From: Copromyces sp. CBS 386.78
Taxonomy: Eukaryota > Ascomycota > Sordariomycetes > Sordariales > Sordariaceae
Assembly: GCA_030685235.1 (NCBI GenBank)
Contig: MU839118.1
Span: 1-64,000, forward strand
Length of the DNA stretch: 64,000 nucleotides
Direction: 5' to 3'
This document shows, piece after piece, positions 1 to 14,400 of the stretch. The position numbers and the translations under genes were made by a program. The notes under the pieces are model-generated. The model made no database searches. It was not told the DNA's origin and saw only the letters and a list, made by a program, of their open reading frames with translations. Numbering within the stretch: the stretch's first letter is position 1; each line of letters starts with the position of its first letter.

Positions 1-92
1 AATTTTTGGGGTGCATTAGTGTGCCTTGGCGCACGGGAAGGGTGGGGCTACGGTGCCGGAAGACATTCATTACGGTGCGAAAAGACATTCTC
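1..92. mobile_element. Right end of a MULE-type MITE (cut by the window edge)
   Basis: The sequence ends in GACATTCTC, the same right terminus as the complete elements at 26718-27130 and 55562-56195. Read inward, the terminus holds two tandem copies of an AATGTC...CACCGT motif 22 bp apart, the hallmark of this family. The 8 bases after it (TTAAATAT) would be the target duplication, but the left end lies outside the window. This short piece keeps CA and TG dinucleotides, unlike the RIP-mutated DNA that follows. Confidence 0.75.
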
Positions 93-3000
93 TTAAATAT
101 AGCCGAATAATATTCTTTAAATCCGAACTAACCTTAAAATTAGTATCTCCTTTTCTAATAATCCCCTAAACTTTTTATAATACTTTATACTTTTCCTTCT
201 CTTTAAATAATATTTCTATTAAATTTTCTACTATTTTATCCGTAAATATAATAATCTTTTTATTATTTTCCTCAAATTCCATCTAATTCGGTAATTTTAT
301 CCTTATTAAAGAATTAATATTTACAGCGTTATTTCTACCGAATTATATAAAGGTTATAAATACCGTTCGGGAATTAAACCTATTATTCAATTCTAATTAA
401 TTTCTAGGCTTTAAAATTTTAATTGCTTTTATATACTTCGGGGGTGATAATTAAAACTACGCGGATTACTATCCTATTAATAGAAATAGAAATATAATTC
501 TTCTTATTTTTATTGTACTTTATATAAATATTAGCGTCCTAAAAAAAGGGGAGATTTAAAATAATTTTATAATTAAATAAATAGTTTTCGGTAATAAAGA
601 AATAGACTTCCTTACTTTTATCGAATAAATAAACTTTTTTATAAATCTTATTAAGGAATCCCTTCTAACTATTATTATTATTAATATTAATAATTTCAAT
701 ATTGATATTCGTTAAACCGAAACGATCTACTAATCCCTTATAAATAGTATTATATTTAGTTCTTATATTAAGTAAGGTAGTAATCTTCTCCCCTCCTTTC
801 GTTTTAACGGAGATTATTAATATAAGTAATATAAAAAATCGGGTAACCCCGTTCCCTAAAATTAAGGTAAATATTTTAATATATTTAACGACGTTAATAA
901 AAGTATTACGGAATAATACCCTCCTAATTGGCTTAGTCTTAAACTTATTAATCTTTTATTATTTTAAAAGAACGTTAACGAATATTAATTAATTAACTTA
1001 ATTATAAATAGTTTAGACGTTTTCCTTTATTAATTCGATAAAATTAGTTAAAATATAGCTACGAATAAATTTCTGCCTAATATTTATAGTATTAACCTAA
1101 ATAAGTCCTTTAAGTACAATAAGTCCTTTAAGGACGATAGGGATGAATTTATTAGCCTTTAGGGTATTATTATGGGTAATATTGCCGTTATATTTAAATT
1201 TAGGCTTAGGTAAGTCGTAATTATTATTATAAATAGTATCGGCGAATAGATTTATTTAGCGGTAAATAGCTATAATATTAATGGAGCTATATTTAACGAT
1301 ATTTTCGATAGTAATTGAAATTTTGGCGTTTATAAATTTCGTAGCTATAGGGTAAAGCTCCTTTAAATCCGTAATATTATTATAGACTTTAAGATTTCTA
1401 AATTAATTAGAGAAATAGACTTTTTTAGCCATCTTAATAATAAACTTAAAAGTATGTTACTTTTCTTCTATAGTATTAATATTATATTTAATTCTTTTTT
1501 TAATTATATTAGTAATTAAAATAGGGGGGATAAATAAAAATATAGGGGTATTATTAAAAGAATTACTTTTGGAAACCCGAACCTTCTTAATTTTTTTAAA
1601 GGTAACGACTATTATAGAAGTTAAGGGTATTATATTAATTTTAACCTCATTTCTTAAATTAATTAATTCTATAACTTTCGGAAATTGATTAGGGAGTTCC
1701 TTATTTTTAATTAGGATAGTATATATAGAGGCGACCTATTTTTAAACCTTTAGTATCGGATTATAGAAATAATTATATTTCCTAATTTAAATAATATTAA
1801 TTAAAATTAACGTTTTCTTTCCCTTCGATTTCTATATTTCTTCCTACTTTCTTCTAATACTTTAATAAAGGATATTAAATTTTAGAACGTAATTAAATTT
1901 ATTAAAATTTCTACCCTTATAATATTCAAGTTCTTAAGTTTTAAAGTTAGTATAAATAGGATAGTTCGGTTCTAAAACGATTAAAAATTTTAATAAATTT
2001 CCGACCTTCTCTTATCTTTATATAGCGTAATATAATTCTTAATTTATACAATTCTCGTAATTATAACTAAGGCTAAAGAAGACGATAGATAGTATGCCCC
2101 TAAAGACTTAAACCTTTTAGAAAGAATAATATCCGTATATAAAATCTATATCCTTCTTAATATACTTATATATAAAATGATCTCCTCTATACTAATAATA
2201 AACCTTCTAATATTTATTAGAAAATTAGTAATTACTGGATAACGGGTATTAAATTTTACTTCGATTAAAATTATTAATAGGTATAGTATTAGTTTAAATA
2301 ATATTAATTTAGATAAAAAGGTATTAAATTTAAAAAGGGTAAAAGATAATAAGTTATTAAAGGGTAGGAAAGGGTATTTAGGAAGGGGGAAGAACGTTCT
2401 AAATAATTTAGATTACTAATTTCCTAAAGTTATCGGCAAATTTATTTATAGCCCTATTAATAATAGATTACTTCTTAGTAAATTCCTTCGTAATAATTTA
2501 AATAATTTTCTTAACGATTAAAGTATTATTATCCTCGGAGGAAATATTATTATCAAATTTAACAACCTTCCTAAAGGACTTATATATTTTAATAATAATT
2601 TCCTCTTTATTAGAGTTAGAAGAGGCCGAAGATTCAAAAGTATTGACTTTATTAAACTATTTAATAATAACATCGTTAAATTTACTAGCGAAAATAATCC
2701 AATCTATCTAATAAATTTCCTCCTTAAATTTGTATATAAAAGTAATAATTATATATTTAATATTAATATACAATTTCTTATAGAAGTTCTTAATAATTAA
2801 ATCCTTAATACTATTACAATTAGTAAAAGATTAATAAGCGAAAAGGGTAGAATAATTAAAAATAGCGTTAATAATCATTATTTTATTATAAAAGATATAC
2901 TTAATATAGAATTTCTTTAAAATAATAGACGTATTATCGGTCTATTTAAAATCCTTAATTCTATAAGCGGTTTTAAAAACTAAAGTATAATTCTCCTAAG

Positions 3001-4228
3001 AAATATTAATATTAATTTTAAATTAGTAGAAAATTCCCTTAGCGACGTCCTTAGGCTATTTTTTATACTAATTGATCTAAATAGTAATTTTAAATTCATT
3101 ATTACTAAAATTAATATATCTAACCTCTTCTTCGAAGAATTTGAAATATTTAATAACTTTCTTACTATTAAATTTCTTTTTAAGGCTAATATTACGGACG
3201 TAAATTATAATATTACTTCTAGTAAGGAGAGTGGTAGAATTAAAGATTTCTAATATAGTAGATTTCTAAATACCGGGGGCGGAAGGGGAGGAAGAAATAT
3301 TAAATATAATATTTAATAATAATTAATTATAAAATAGGGATCTTTAAATCAAAATATTATAGTAGAAAGGGAAATATATTAGTAATTATATAAGGTTATA
3401 TTATAGTTATTTAAAAATAGGTAGATTTAATATCCTTTATCGAAATACTTTTCATCCTTCAAATACCTTTATATTATTTAAATTAAAGTATTTGTATTTC
3501 GATTAGGGTAATTAAAGTATTAAATATTATATTAATTCGGAAGTCCGGTTATAATTTCGCTTAATTAACAATAATTATTATTATAATAGGAAATAAATAC
3601 TACCCTTCCAACTATATTTACTTCTAATAAGAAGCCAGCTATTTATAAAAGGTTAATTAGAACTATTTAAAATATTAATATAATATACCTTAAAAAAGTC
3701 GTAATTATTCTAAAGAGGAATTCGGTATATAAATTATAAATATTTATACCGAATATAGGCGGAAGTAATAAAGGGGGGATTTATTATTTATTACTAATTC
3801 GTAATTTCTAATCTATTATATAGTCTAGACTACTAATTCTCTAATTTCTAATCTATTATTTTATTAAATTAATATTTCGAAATAATTCGTCTTCGTATTT
3901 TACGTCGATTATAATTTAATTAAAGAGGGGAAAGGGGCTAGTATATTCGTCGAAGGATATTAATAAGTTGCAAATTGGATAAGGAATTTAAAATCTATAT
4001 ATATCCGGAATTAAAATCTCTATTAAATCGAATAAAAGACTTCTTTACTAAGGGAAGTAATTAATTACTTATTATTCAACCTTCGGCTTTTGAATTAATA
4101 TCCCGAGGGAAGTGGGGATAGTTTTAACGTCTATAAGAAATTTCGGCCGAAAACTCCTCGAATTCGTATTAATTAGTTTAATTAGGAATTTAAAACTTAT
4201 TTCGTCCTTATTACTATTTAATTTAGAA
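93..4228 (-). mobile_element. RIP-degraded retroelement relic
   Basis: Very AT-rich DNA almost without CA or TG. No open frame survives. Between about 2440 and 3260 the minus strand can be read as one long lysine- and asparagine-rich frame broken mainly by TAG and TAA, as expected when TGG and CAA/CAG codons are hit by RIP; it has the look of a Gag-type protein. The remaining parts (93-2400, 3260-4228) are equally degraded and I could not assign a domain. It may be one element or several stacked fragments. Superfamily unassigned. Confidence 0.55.
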
Positions 4229-4785
4229 TAGAAAATACTATATAGGAAGAAAGATTAATTCCCTACTATAGAAAAACTAATTTAATTAATATAAAGATTA
4301 TAAAAATCAATACTTTAAAGAAGAGAGTAGATCTACCGTAAAATAAATCCTATCCGTAAAATAAAGACAAGGAAATCCTTATATACTAACCGTCGACTAC
4401 CTAAAGGAAATTAGAGCTAATACTAAAATATTATACTCTAACGAATCCTTAAGAAAGGTTGAAGGAGCAAATTTAAACGTTAATCTTCTTAAGAGGGGAT
4501 TACGAAGTAAAGGAAGAATAAACTTAGTACGGGAAAACGAATTTAGGATCAGAACTCGAATATATTTTTCCAAAAAGGAGTATTATTTAGTCTAAATTGC
4601 CTATCTCTCTTCCCAAATCTCGAAGGAGATTCCTATTCCTTTTATCTTTAAGGCTTAAACCTATAATTAATAGTATTTGACTAAGCAGCTGATCTACTCC
4701 TACTTATAATGAACTACCCTACTCCCTTAATGACCCCGTGGTCCTCAGCTAAAAAAAAAACGTAAAAAAATTCCCTAAATTAATA
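4229..4785. repeat. 557-bp dispersed repeat, copy 1 (heavily RIP-mutated)
   Basis: It aligns end to end with 34068-34624, and both copies are exactly 557 bp. Differences are mostly CA to TA and TG to TA in this copy, so it is the more strongly mutated one. It begins TAGAAAATACTATATAGG (TGGAAAACAC... in copy 2) and ends AATTCCCTAAATTAATA. The TG start suggests a solo LTR, but no clean target duplication and no internal coding region adjoin it, so the class is unresolved. Confidence 0.8.
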
Positions 4786-7700
4786 AATGAGTATATTAAG
4801 GACGGTATAAACTTTATTAATATTAGGAAATTTAACACCGCTACCTTCAATTTTATTTACGAAAAAGACCAATTCTAGTTATACGTTATTAATTACGTTT
4901 AATTAGAGAGGTTAATTACCGTTTTAAAGCTTTGGAAAATGGACCTTATATACGAAATCGCGGAAAATATTATCGAAGGGCGAAGGGAGAAGTATAAAAA
5001 TAATTTTCTATATTCCCTCTACTCCTTTATTAATAATATAGCTAATAAGTACGGATCTAAGATAAAAAAGGAGGCGGTAGTAATTACCAAATTTATTACC
5101 TTAATAGGGGATTTGGCTAAGGACGTACCGCTTTATAAAAAAATTATCCGTTGCGTTCACTTAATAAAAGTAATAGAGGAAAACGTTTAAAAATTCTTCG
5201 ATAAAGTAGATAGGCCTTAAAAGATTGGGGAAGAAATAAAAGGGATATTAATAAATTATTATCAATTATATATTAACGCTTTTCTTCCTACGTAAGCCGA
5301 TAAAATACCCCCGTACTATTTATACAATTATAAAATCGAATTTAGATTAAGAGAATAACTACTATACGCTAAATTTAGACCGATATTATTTATCGAAATT
5401 ACTATTATTAAAAAGTAGATTAATAAAAACTTTAAAAAGAAGTTTATCCGTTCTTCCTAATCCGCTACCGCTTTACCTATCCTATTAGTATAGAAGCCGG
5501 GCGGGGGAGTCCGTATTTATATTAACTACCGTAATATTAATAACATTACTTTAAAAATATAGTATCCGATTCTATTAATTAAAAAAACCCTTAACGCTAT
5601 TTATAAAGTAAAGATCTTTATTAAATTCGATATTATTAATATATTTAATAGGATACGGGTAAAGGAGGGCTACGAATAGTTTACTACGTTTATTACCCGC
5701 TTTAAGCTTTTCGAATCTTTAATATACTTATTTAATTTATAAAAGGTACCGGGGACGTTCTAGAATTATATTAACGACGTCCTATATAATATTTTTAATA
5801 TATACGCTATTACTTACTTTAATAATATCTTTGTCTATTCGGAGAACGAAGAAAACTACGTAGAATATATTAATAAGGTCCTACGGAAGATAATAGACGC
5901 GGGCCTACAAATCGATATCGATAAATACGATTTCTATATAAAATAAATTAAATATTTAAAGCTTATTATTACCCCTAAAAGTATTAAAAAAAATTAGAAA
6001 AGGTAATAATAATTATTTCGTAAGAGGCTTTAAATATTAAAAAGGCACTATAGCGTTTCTTAGGATTTACCAATTTCTATCGGCGGTTTATTAAATACTT
6101 TTCTATCCTAGCGGGACTATTATATAAATTAATAAAAAAGACTATTAAAAATTAGAAATAAGAAGACTAGTATTAATACTTTTTCGACGCATTTAAACGA
6201 ATTTTTATTAGCGGACTAGTATTACGTATTTATAATTAGTTTAAATAAATAGTCGTAGAAACGGATACTTCAAATTAAGTTTATAGTAATACTCTTTCTT
6301 AGTATAATAAAGACGGAGTATTATAATTAATAATTTATTTTAATTAATAATATTCGTTAGCGGAATATAATTATAATATTTACAATAAAGAATTATTCGC
6401 TATTATTAAGGCATTAAAAGAGTAGAAATTAGAATTAGAGGGAATATAATAGCCGTTCGAAGTCTTAATAGATTATAAAGGATTAAAATCGTTTATAATT
6501 AGTAAATAATTAATATTATAGTATATAAGGTAATTATAATTTTTTTCCCGTTTTAATTTTATTATTTAATACCGACCGGGCTCGCTATAGGTCCGCCTTA
6601 ATATATTGAACCGTAAACCGGAAGATATTCTAAAATACGAAAGTAATAAACGTTTCCTAATAAGGAATAAAATTTTATTAAAGAAGGATATTTTTATTAA
6701 TAATTCCTACGTTTTAAAAGATAAGGGGGATCCGGAGGTTTTCGTCGGGATAATTTGCCTTTATAATTTAGAAATTATAGACGAAACGTCGGTAAACGAT
6801 TTAATAACGGAAATTTATAAGAAATTAACCCTTCTCTAAGATATATTCGCCTATTTAACGGACTTAATAAAGAAAGTATAATTAAGGGAGGTTAAAGGGA
6901 GCTTTAAAAAACTTTCGTTCGTAAAATACCGTACTATATAGGGCCGGATTTATTACTACGGTTCGATTCTCCTTAACCCCAAAAATATTAAAGTCTACTA
7001 TTAATTAATCCGCCGTATTTATAATACGCTAAGAGTAGGGTACTTAAGAAGGGAAAAGATTTATAGCCTTCTCCTTTAATTTTTCTTTTAACCGGGGATA
7101 TATAACGTAGTAAAAACCTATTATAAGACCTACTTAATATATATAAAGACGAAGCCGTTATAATATGCGCTATACGGATTTTTAAAGCCTTTACTAGTAT
7201 TTTTCGCTCTATAGAAGGATATTTCTATCGATTATATTATACCGTTAACGCCCTACGAATACTATAAATAGGTATTCCAATATATTATAATAATTATTAA
7301 TAGGTTAATAAAGATACGGTATTTCATCCCTATAGTAGGGTTGACTGCGGAGGAATTAACGGACCGCTTTATAAAATAAATCTATAATATTTATAACTTA
7401 CTTAATATTATTATATCTAATCGAAATTCTTAATTTATTTCGTAATTTTAAAAAACGTTATTAACGAAATTGGAAATTAATTTTACGCTCTCTTCTACTT
7501 TTTACCTAACTACGAACGGGTAAACGGAATATATTAATATAGAAATAGAAAGATACTTACGAACTTTTATTAATTAAATATAAAACAATTAAGTCGATTA
7601 ATTATTAATAGCGGAATTTACCGCTAATAATTTAATTTTAGAGATAATAGGAATTTTACTATTTTTTATTAATTATAAATTCTATCCCCGAATAGGGGTT

Positions 7701-8890
7701 AAGCCCGTTATGCCGTACCCCTTAAAAATATTAAAAATTTAATAAAATAAGTATTTTAAAATTATTAAAATTATTAACCGGTTTAAAATAATTTTAGATT
7801 ATATAATAATTAAAATAAAGGAAACGTAGAAGCAGTACGAGGATAACGTTAATAAGAGGAGATCGGATACCCCGCAATATAAAGTTAGGGATAAAATTTT
7901 ATTGAATATAAAGAATTTCGAAATCGGAAGACTATATATTAAATTAATTCCGCTCTAAGAAAGGCTATTCGAAGTCCTAAAGGCTAATAGCTATACAATT
8001 ACTCTTCAATTCCCAATTAATATAAAATATAATCCTATATTTTATATTAATAAAGTAAAACTTTAGGAAGGACGTATTAAAGGGGACGTAAAAGTAAATT
8101 AAGAGAAGATTATAAAGCGGACAAATAACGGGAAAGATTTTATTAAATAGGATTTTAATAGTATAGGTAATTATAAATAGAACTTAGAAAATAAACGATA
8201 AGAATATTACGTCCTATAAGTACTACTATACGTACTAAATTAATAAAAATAGATTAACGTTGTAATATATTTGGAAGCGGTACGGAAATTCTACGAAAAT
8301 TATTTAAACGAACTAGCGCCGCTAAATTAAATTATTATAGAAAAGCGGCGTAAAATAATAATAAGCCGGTAGTTAAAAGCGGACTAACTACTATTAACGG
8401 AGGTAGGAGCGGATTAGCCGGTACTAATAGGAGATATAAAGTATAGAAAATTGAGGAGGTCGCTATATAGAGTAGCGGCGGCTATAAAGGTTTTTATAGG
8501 GTAGATTAAACGATTAATAAGTATTTCAATCGTTTTATATATTATTAGTTAATTATACAACTTGTTTTAATCCGGGGTAGTATTATAGGGTTAGTTTTAT
8601 AATAGTTTAGAAGTATATAGTTAGTAACTATCGGAGCTAAGAATTAGGCTATAGCTCCGAACATAGTATAAGGCTATTACGGCCTTTATAGAAGGCTACG
8701 ATAGCCTTATTATCGCTATCGTTATATAGGTTGTGCCAATTCTATAGTACTTATAAGATTGCTGCAGAACTAATCTCCTAGACTGGCCTCTATAAAGACC
8801 AGTCTGGGATCGCACCCTTGAACCTTTCCTCTTATTCCTTCGTGCAATTACGTATATTCTTATCTACCTTGTGCCTTTACACCGTGATAA
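4786..8890 (+). mobile_element. Gypsy-1: degraded chromodomain Ty3/Gypsy retrotransposon
   Basis: Plus-strand pol order is visible through RIP stops. Reverse transcriptase lies at about 5330-5990, with recognisable FIRSSSS, KPGGGVRI and FDIINAFNRI stretches. RNase H follows at about 6080-6560, then a short open linker (6606-6839), integrase zinc region and core (about 7000-7560), and a chromodomain-like end at about 8150-8330 (KFYENYLNELAPLN). A probable 3' LTR occupies roughly 8575-8888; its last 150 bp are GC-richer and keep CA and TG. No matching 5' LTR was found: the left side abuts the 557-bp repeat, so the element is truncated. All frames are broken. Confidence 0.8.
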
Positions 8891-11087
8891 TAACGTTAAT
8901 ATTACTTTCAAAGGTACTAGCGTATTCTATTACTTTTAATAATTTTTTATTTAATATATTTAACGATATAGAATTGATAATATTTATACTTTAACGGATT
9001 AGATTAATAATAGCCTTATAATTAGTATATATAATTATTAGTAGAATTTGGGTTATGTTAATTTATTTATAGTATTTAATTAACGCTTAAATTAAATTAA
9101 GGACTTCTATTTCTATAGGTTAATATCGTTTTTCGGATACCGTTAAAATTTTAAAAATAAATACAATAATTTATATTAATTTATATAGTAGGTAGGTAGT
9201 AATTAAGTTTAAATCCGGATTTCGAAATTTATTAATTTTATTATTTTTAATGTAGTATATTTTAATATTAATACTGTATTTAAATACATTAAAATCGATA
9301 AATAAGGGCTTTATAGTAACGAAAATTTAAAAGGTCGTTTTTTTAATTAATATTCTTTTAACGGCGTTAAAGGACGTTAATTCCTATTCTATTAGTAGGG
9401 CTAGGGTTATTACCCTTGCTTACGTTTTTTATTTAACGTTTTTATAATTATATTAATATAATATTATAGTTTTCCTCTTTTTAAATAAATTAATAAGGAT
9501 GCTGTATAATAGGATATTTTTATGTAAGTAAGTCGCTAAGCTAATAAAATAATTTAATTAAATTAAAGTAGTTAGGAATATTAGTTTAAATATCGTTACC
9601 AATCTTTTTTAAATCGTCGATATTTCAAAGCTATTAACGAAGCGACTTAAGATTACTACGTTAAGGAAGGCTACAAAGGTTTTTAATAGCCTAATAAATA
9701 CGTTTCGTTTGCGGAAATATTAAAATACCTAATGTAAATCTTTAATATATTATTCCAAAGTCGCTAAATTAACTATAATATTATTATAATAAAATTCCGT
9801 AGCTTTAATATTTAAAAATATTAAATTTATTTACTACTAAACGTAAGTGTTTAAATTTCTATAGTTTATTAATACGTAATTAAATATAAATTACCCTTCG
9901 GAGGTTGTAATTATAAATGCCTATTTTAATTCGGGGTAAATTTACCATTAATAATAAAAGGTAATAGCGTTTATAATAGTAATAAAGTTCGCGTTCTTAG
10001 CGGCGATATTACTGATAATCTCTTTTTAAATCTTTATTGGGTAAATGTTAAGGATAATATTTTTATTGAAATTTCGTATATTAACGACTATCCGGCCTTT
10101 TTTTATACCGTCTAGTATTATTCTTTACGCTACGAATATTAGGAATAAAAATGGTATTTAATACTTTATTTTATTAATCTTTCTATTTTTAAATAATTAT
10201 TTAATTTAGGTCCCAATTATATCCTTCGCTATTAGTCTTTATAAGTAAATTCTAATATATTTTAGGATTCTTGTATATTAATCGGGCTTAAAATTAATAT
10301 ATATTTATTCGTCCTATAATATATTTATAAAACCTTTATTTTTAAAAATATTTTTTAAATTCGTTAATTAGTTTGGATATTGCCTTTATAATTTTAAGGT
10401 TTGAATTATAGATTCGGATTCTAATTTTATACGTATAGATTTATAGTTTAATAATTTTAGTTAAGTCTAGTAGGTACTTCTCAGGCACGTAGTATACAAA
10501 GGTTACAGCTTATATTCTATTTTTTTTATTAATTTCTACTATAAAGTAATCTGGATTAATAAAAATGAAATAGCCGAATTATTAATTATTGTAGATTTTA
10601 ATACAGTAGGGGTAAAGATTATAGATTATAATAATTTTCAACGATCTAATTATTAATAAAATATAAGTACCAAAATTATTTTCATAATTTATAAGTTTAA
10701 AAATATGATTTTATATATTATTAATTTTAGTATAATTAATAGTTAAGGTAGTAAAAAATTTAAAAGTAAGTCGAATCGGTTCTATAGCGCGGATATTAAT
10801 GTTAAACCTTTTCCCTACCTTTATTTCTATTAGAATTTCGATTTTATAAAAGTTAATATAAGCGTAACGTTTTAATATAAAAATATCGATTCTTTTAAGG
10901 CTTAGGATATTTATATTAATTAATAGGCGGGTAGCTAAATCGTTAATAAGGGAAACTTCCCGTTCGATTCGAACTATTATTCGTTATTTTAGGTTGTCGA
11001 AGTCCTAGCCTTAGAAGTATATAAGTAAAATAATATAATTTTATAATTTATAATAATTATTCTTTATTCTTCATATAAATAGCGGGG
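8891..11087 (-). mobile_element. Gypsy-3, distal part: RT and RNase H relic on the minus strand
   Basis: Read on the minus strand, about 10140-9500 gives a Ty3/Gypsy reverse transcriptase with RIP stops (a GRIVVNIRNFNK motif, then FYYYW and EGQFIFNYVL blocks typical of fungal Gypsy RT). About 9130-8930 gives the RNase H end (YTNYKAIINLIR). The upstream part of this element continues at 19501-20751 and 24754-26717. Gypsy-2 sits between the first two pieces and the MITE/MULE pair between the second and third. It is cut off at about 8890 against the end of Gypsy-1. Confidence 0.7.
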
Positions 11088-11417
11088 TGATGCGGGAAGA
11101 TCGCATCACATATATGATTAGCTCAATTAATTAATTAGATAGATAGGGCATAGCAGATGTAACTGCCTGCCCTACCTGCCAGGTAACCGGCACTACCGTG
11201 CCCTCTAGGCTCGGCAGGTCCCAGGTCGCGCTAATCGCAAGGCTCCGTATAAAGCGGGCCCTCGCGATAAGATAAGGAATTCCTATAAAGGGATTCCTTC
11301 GAAGGCTAACCTTCGGCTGCGCCTTTCTTCTTAAAATATCTTCTTTTCTTACTTCTTAATACTACGATTTATATATATTACATCGTAGTATTTAAAAGCA
11401 CTTAAGCTACCCTATTA
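11088..11417 (+). repeat. 5' LTR of Gypsy-2
   Basis: Starts TGATGCGGG and ends CCCTATTA, where the 3' copy reads CCCTATCA; one C-to-T change separates the canonical TG...CA ends. The middle (about 11150-11330) is GC-rich and keeps many CA and TG dinucleotides, in sharp contrast to the internal region. Confidence 0.9.
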
Positions 11418-14400
11418 AATAGTAACTATAATTATACGAGTAATAACTAAATTATTTTTAATTGCGCCCCGGTTTAATAATTAAGTATCGTTAATTAATT
11501 CAGTAAATTCGTTAACGCGAACTTACCTCTTTAATCGTCAAATCCTATATCGCAACGATATCGACCCTATAATTACACTTACCTCCAACTAGTAAATTCG
11601 AAATTATTCGTCGCGAAATAGTATCGAGAATTTATCCCTATTACGCACTTCCTTATAATATACTATCGTACTCGCGTCGGCTCGTATTGAACGAATATAT
11701 AAAAATATTTATACTATTCCAATCCGAATATTCTCGAATCTTCAACGCGAAGGGTAGTACTACGACTGCTTATTATAAAATAGTTATTACCCCCCCCTCC
11801 TTTACTATAATTATTAATCGTTCGTCGAAAGATAGTATTAATAAATAATAATTTTCCTATTTATTTCCTCTACTATTACCCTATTTTCTATACTTTAAAT
11901 ACCGTAATTATAAATAAATAAACTTATAGTAATACTCCTTTTTAATTATCTATTTCAATTAAGTATTATAGCCAATAAAGACCCTAATCCTACGATTATA
12001 CATTATTCGCCCCGTAAAGCGTCGGTCCCTTCTATTTATAATATAAAATATTTAAATAGTTAATTTATATTCCTTTAAAAATATAATATTATTTAACGTT
12101 TAATAAGTAATTAATAGCCTAAGTTAGGCCTAATTAATAATATTATATTATTTATAATTAATACGCTTTCCTTTTCGAAGTTACGTTAATTATTTGTAGT
12201 CTTTAATTTACCCAAAATATTCGCGTTTCCTAAAACTTCCCCTCTAAAGTACGTTTCCCCCTACGACGACCGTAATATAATTATATTCGGCCGAAATAAT
12301 AAATCTAATTATAATAATAATAATAAAGGCCTTAAGTATATTTCTAATAAAAAAATTTGGAAACGGCTTACTACTATAAACGATATAATTAAGGGAATTA
12401 ATAATAATATAAAATAATTTAAGGATAAAATTTACGAATAATTTAAAGTGAATTTAGCCGCCGCTAAAGTAAAAAATATTTATATTAATAACTTCGCCTT
12501 TAAAATCGGTAATTTAAAAGTTAATATGTATATTAATTATTAAAAAATTATAAACGCCTTCTCTAATCCGGTTAAAATAATTTAAACCTATAATAAAAGT
12601 AAGTAATTAATTATAAATATACTTAGCCGCTTTCCTAACGCCTAGTTTAATAGATTTAACATTATAGTTATTTATTATTCTACTTATAAGGGATATAAAA
12701 ATTTTTATTTAATTAATCCTAATTTAGCCGTTTCTATTATAGGACTATTTTAATATAAATATATTTTATATTATAAGTTTTTAATTGAGGATATAGACGA
12801 GTTCGAAGAAATAAAAATATTATTCTATTTTTATAATTGCTAAAAGGTTCCTAACTTTATAGCCGTCCCCTATAAATAAAGTAACTTACTTCCTAAAATT
12901 CGTATATACCCTATCCTTAATCTTTATTTAAACCCGCGTATTACTAGTATAATTAAGGCCGAACTAAACGAAAAAAACTTTATAAAATTTATTATTAGTA
13001 TTAAAGACCGCGATACTAACCTTTGTAAATTATTGAAAGAATAGGTTAATAATTATAATAAATATTTCGAGGAAATATGTATTTTCGTAGTAAAAAGTAT
13101 CTAGGCTAGTAAGGTTGCTAAGAATTACGCTATCACTGAATATACTACTAATAAGGCTAGACCCCCTAAAGCTTATACCTCTTTTAATAAGGCTAAAGGC
13201 GTTCTACCCCCTATTCCTCCTAATATTTACCCTATTATTGTAAATAATTTTAATAATAATAATAATAATAATAAAAATAATAAGGACGAAGGTGATAATT
13301 TTAACTTCGATTATTTTTACGTGTACGTTCCCAACTATTGTACCTCCCTTCTTCCTAATTACTACCCTACTAGTAATATTAAATATAATAATAAAAATAA
13401 TAAAGATAATATCGATAATAAATTTAAATTTAAATGAAAGGATATTAATACTTTTAACCCGTTTACTAATAACCTTACTAATATAAGTATAATCGAAGAT
13501 AATAAAGATATCGTTTATATTAATTCTACTATATTCGCCGACCGCTTTTATATAATTTTCGAAGATAAAATTATTTATTACGAAGCGGAGAAGTAATTAA
13601 TCCGCTTATAGTTTATATTATTATAAAATACTGTTTATTTATAGTAATATAATTAATTTATTTTTATTAAGCGTTATTAACTTCGTTAATCCTTATTTCA
13701 TTTAATTACTATTCTAGTAAAAAAATTTATACTTAATTCCGCTATAGCGACTTGTAAATTTAATAAAAGACGATTCTACCTTTATAATATTTATAAGGAT
13801 AATAATATTATAACTAACTATATATTAAAATAATTTCGCTTTGTACGCGCTATAAGTATTTTATTGAAGACTGGCGATAATTAATATAATATTATAATAT
13901 AAATTTAGGATAATATAAGTATTAATATTAAAATGGTATTCCGCCCTCCCCCCTTTTTTAATAAAATAGAAAAATATTTTTAAGAAATTGAAAAAATTAA
14001 AACCGTTTTCGTAGCTCTCGCCCGTATTTAATATTCTTCTAGTAATAGTACTAGCCGCCGTAATAATAATTGTAATTACGAAGATTTTAGCCGCGATTAC
14101 TATAATTATAATTCCCGCGATATTAATTTCGTAGCCGGATATAATTGTAATTATAATTATAATTATAGTCGTAACCGTAGTTATAATAAGCGTAATTATA
14201 GCCGTAATAATAATTATACTTGTAGTTACGACGGTAATTATATTCGTAGCTATAATAGTGATTGTAATTGTAGTTGTAATAATAATTATAATTATTATCG
14301 TAATAATAATTGCGATTATAGCTTCGAACGCAATTGTAGCTATAATTATAATACTAAGGATTAAGCTTATTACGCTAAAAAGAAAGATATTAGGGAAGAA

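Noticed and set aside
13292..13486. 64-codon Ile/Leu-rich plus frame
   Set aside because: Chance frame in AT-rich Gag DNA of Gypsy-2, out of register with the RIP-damaged gag frame.
13240..14360. TAA/AAT-rich tracts as a CRISPR-like or satellite array
   Set aside because: They encode Asn/Tyr-rich Gag sequence in one frame and lack regular spacers.
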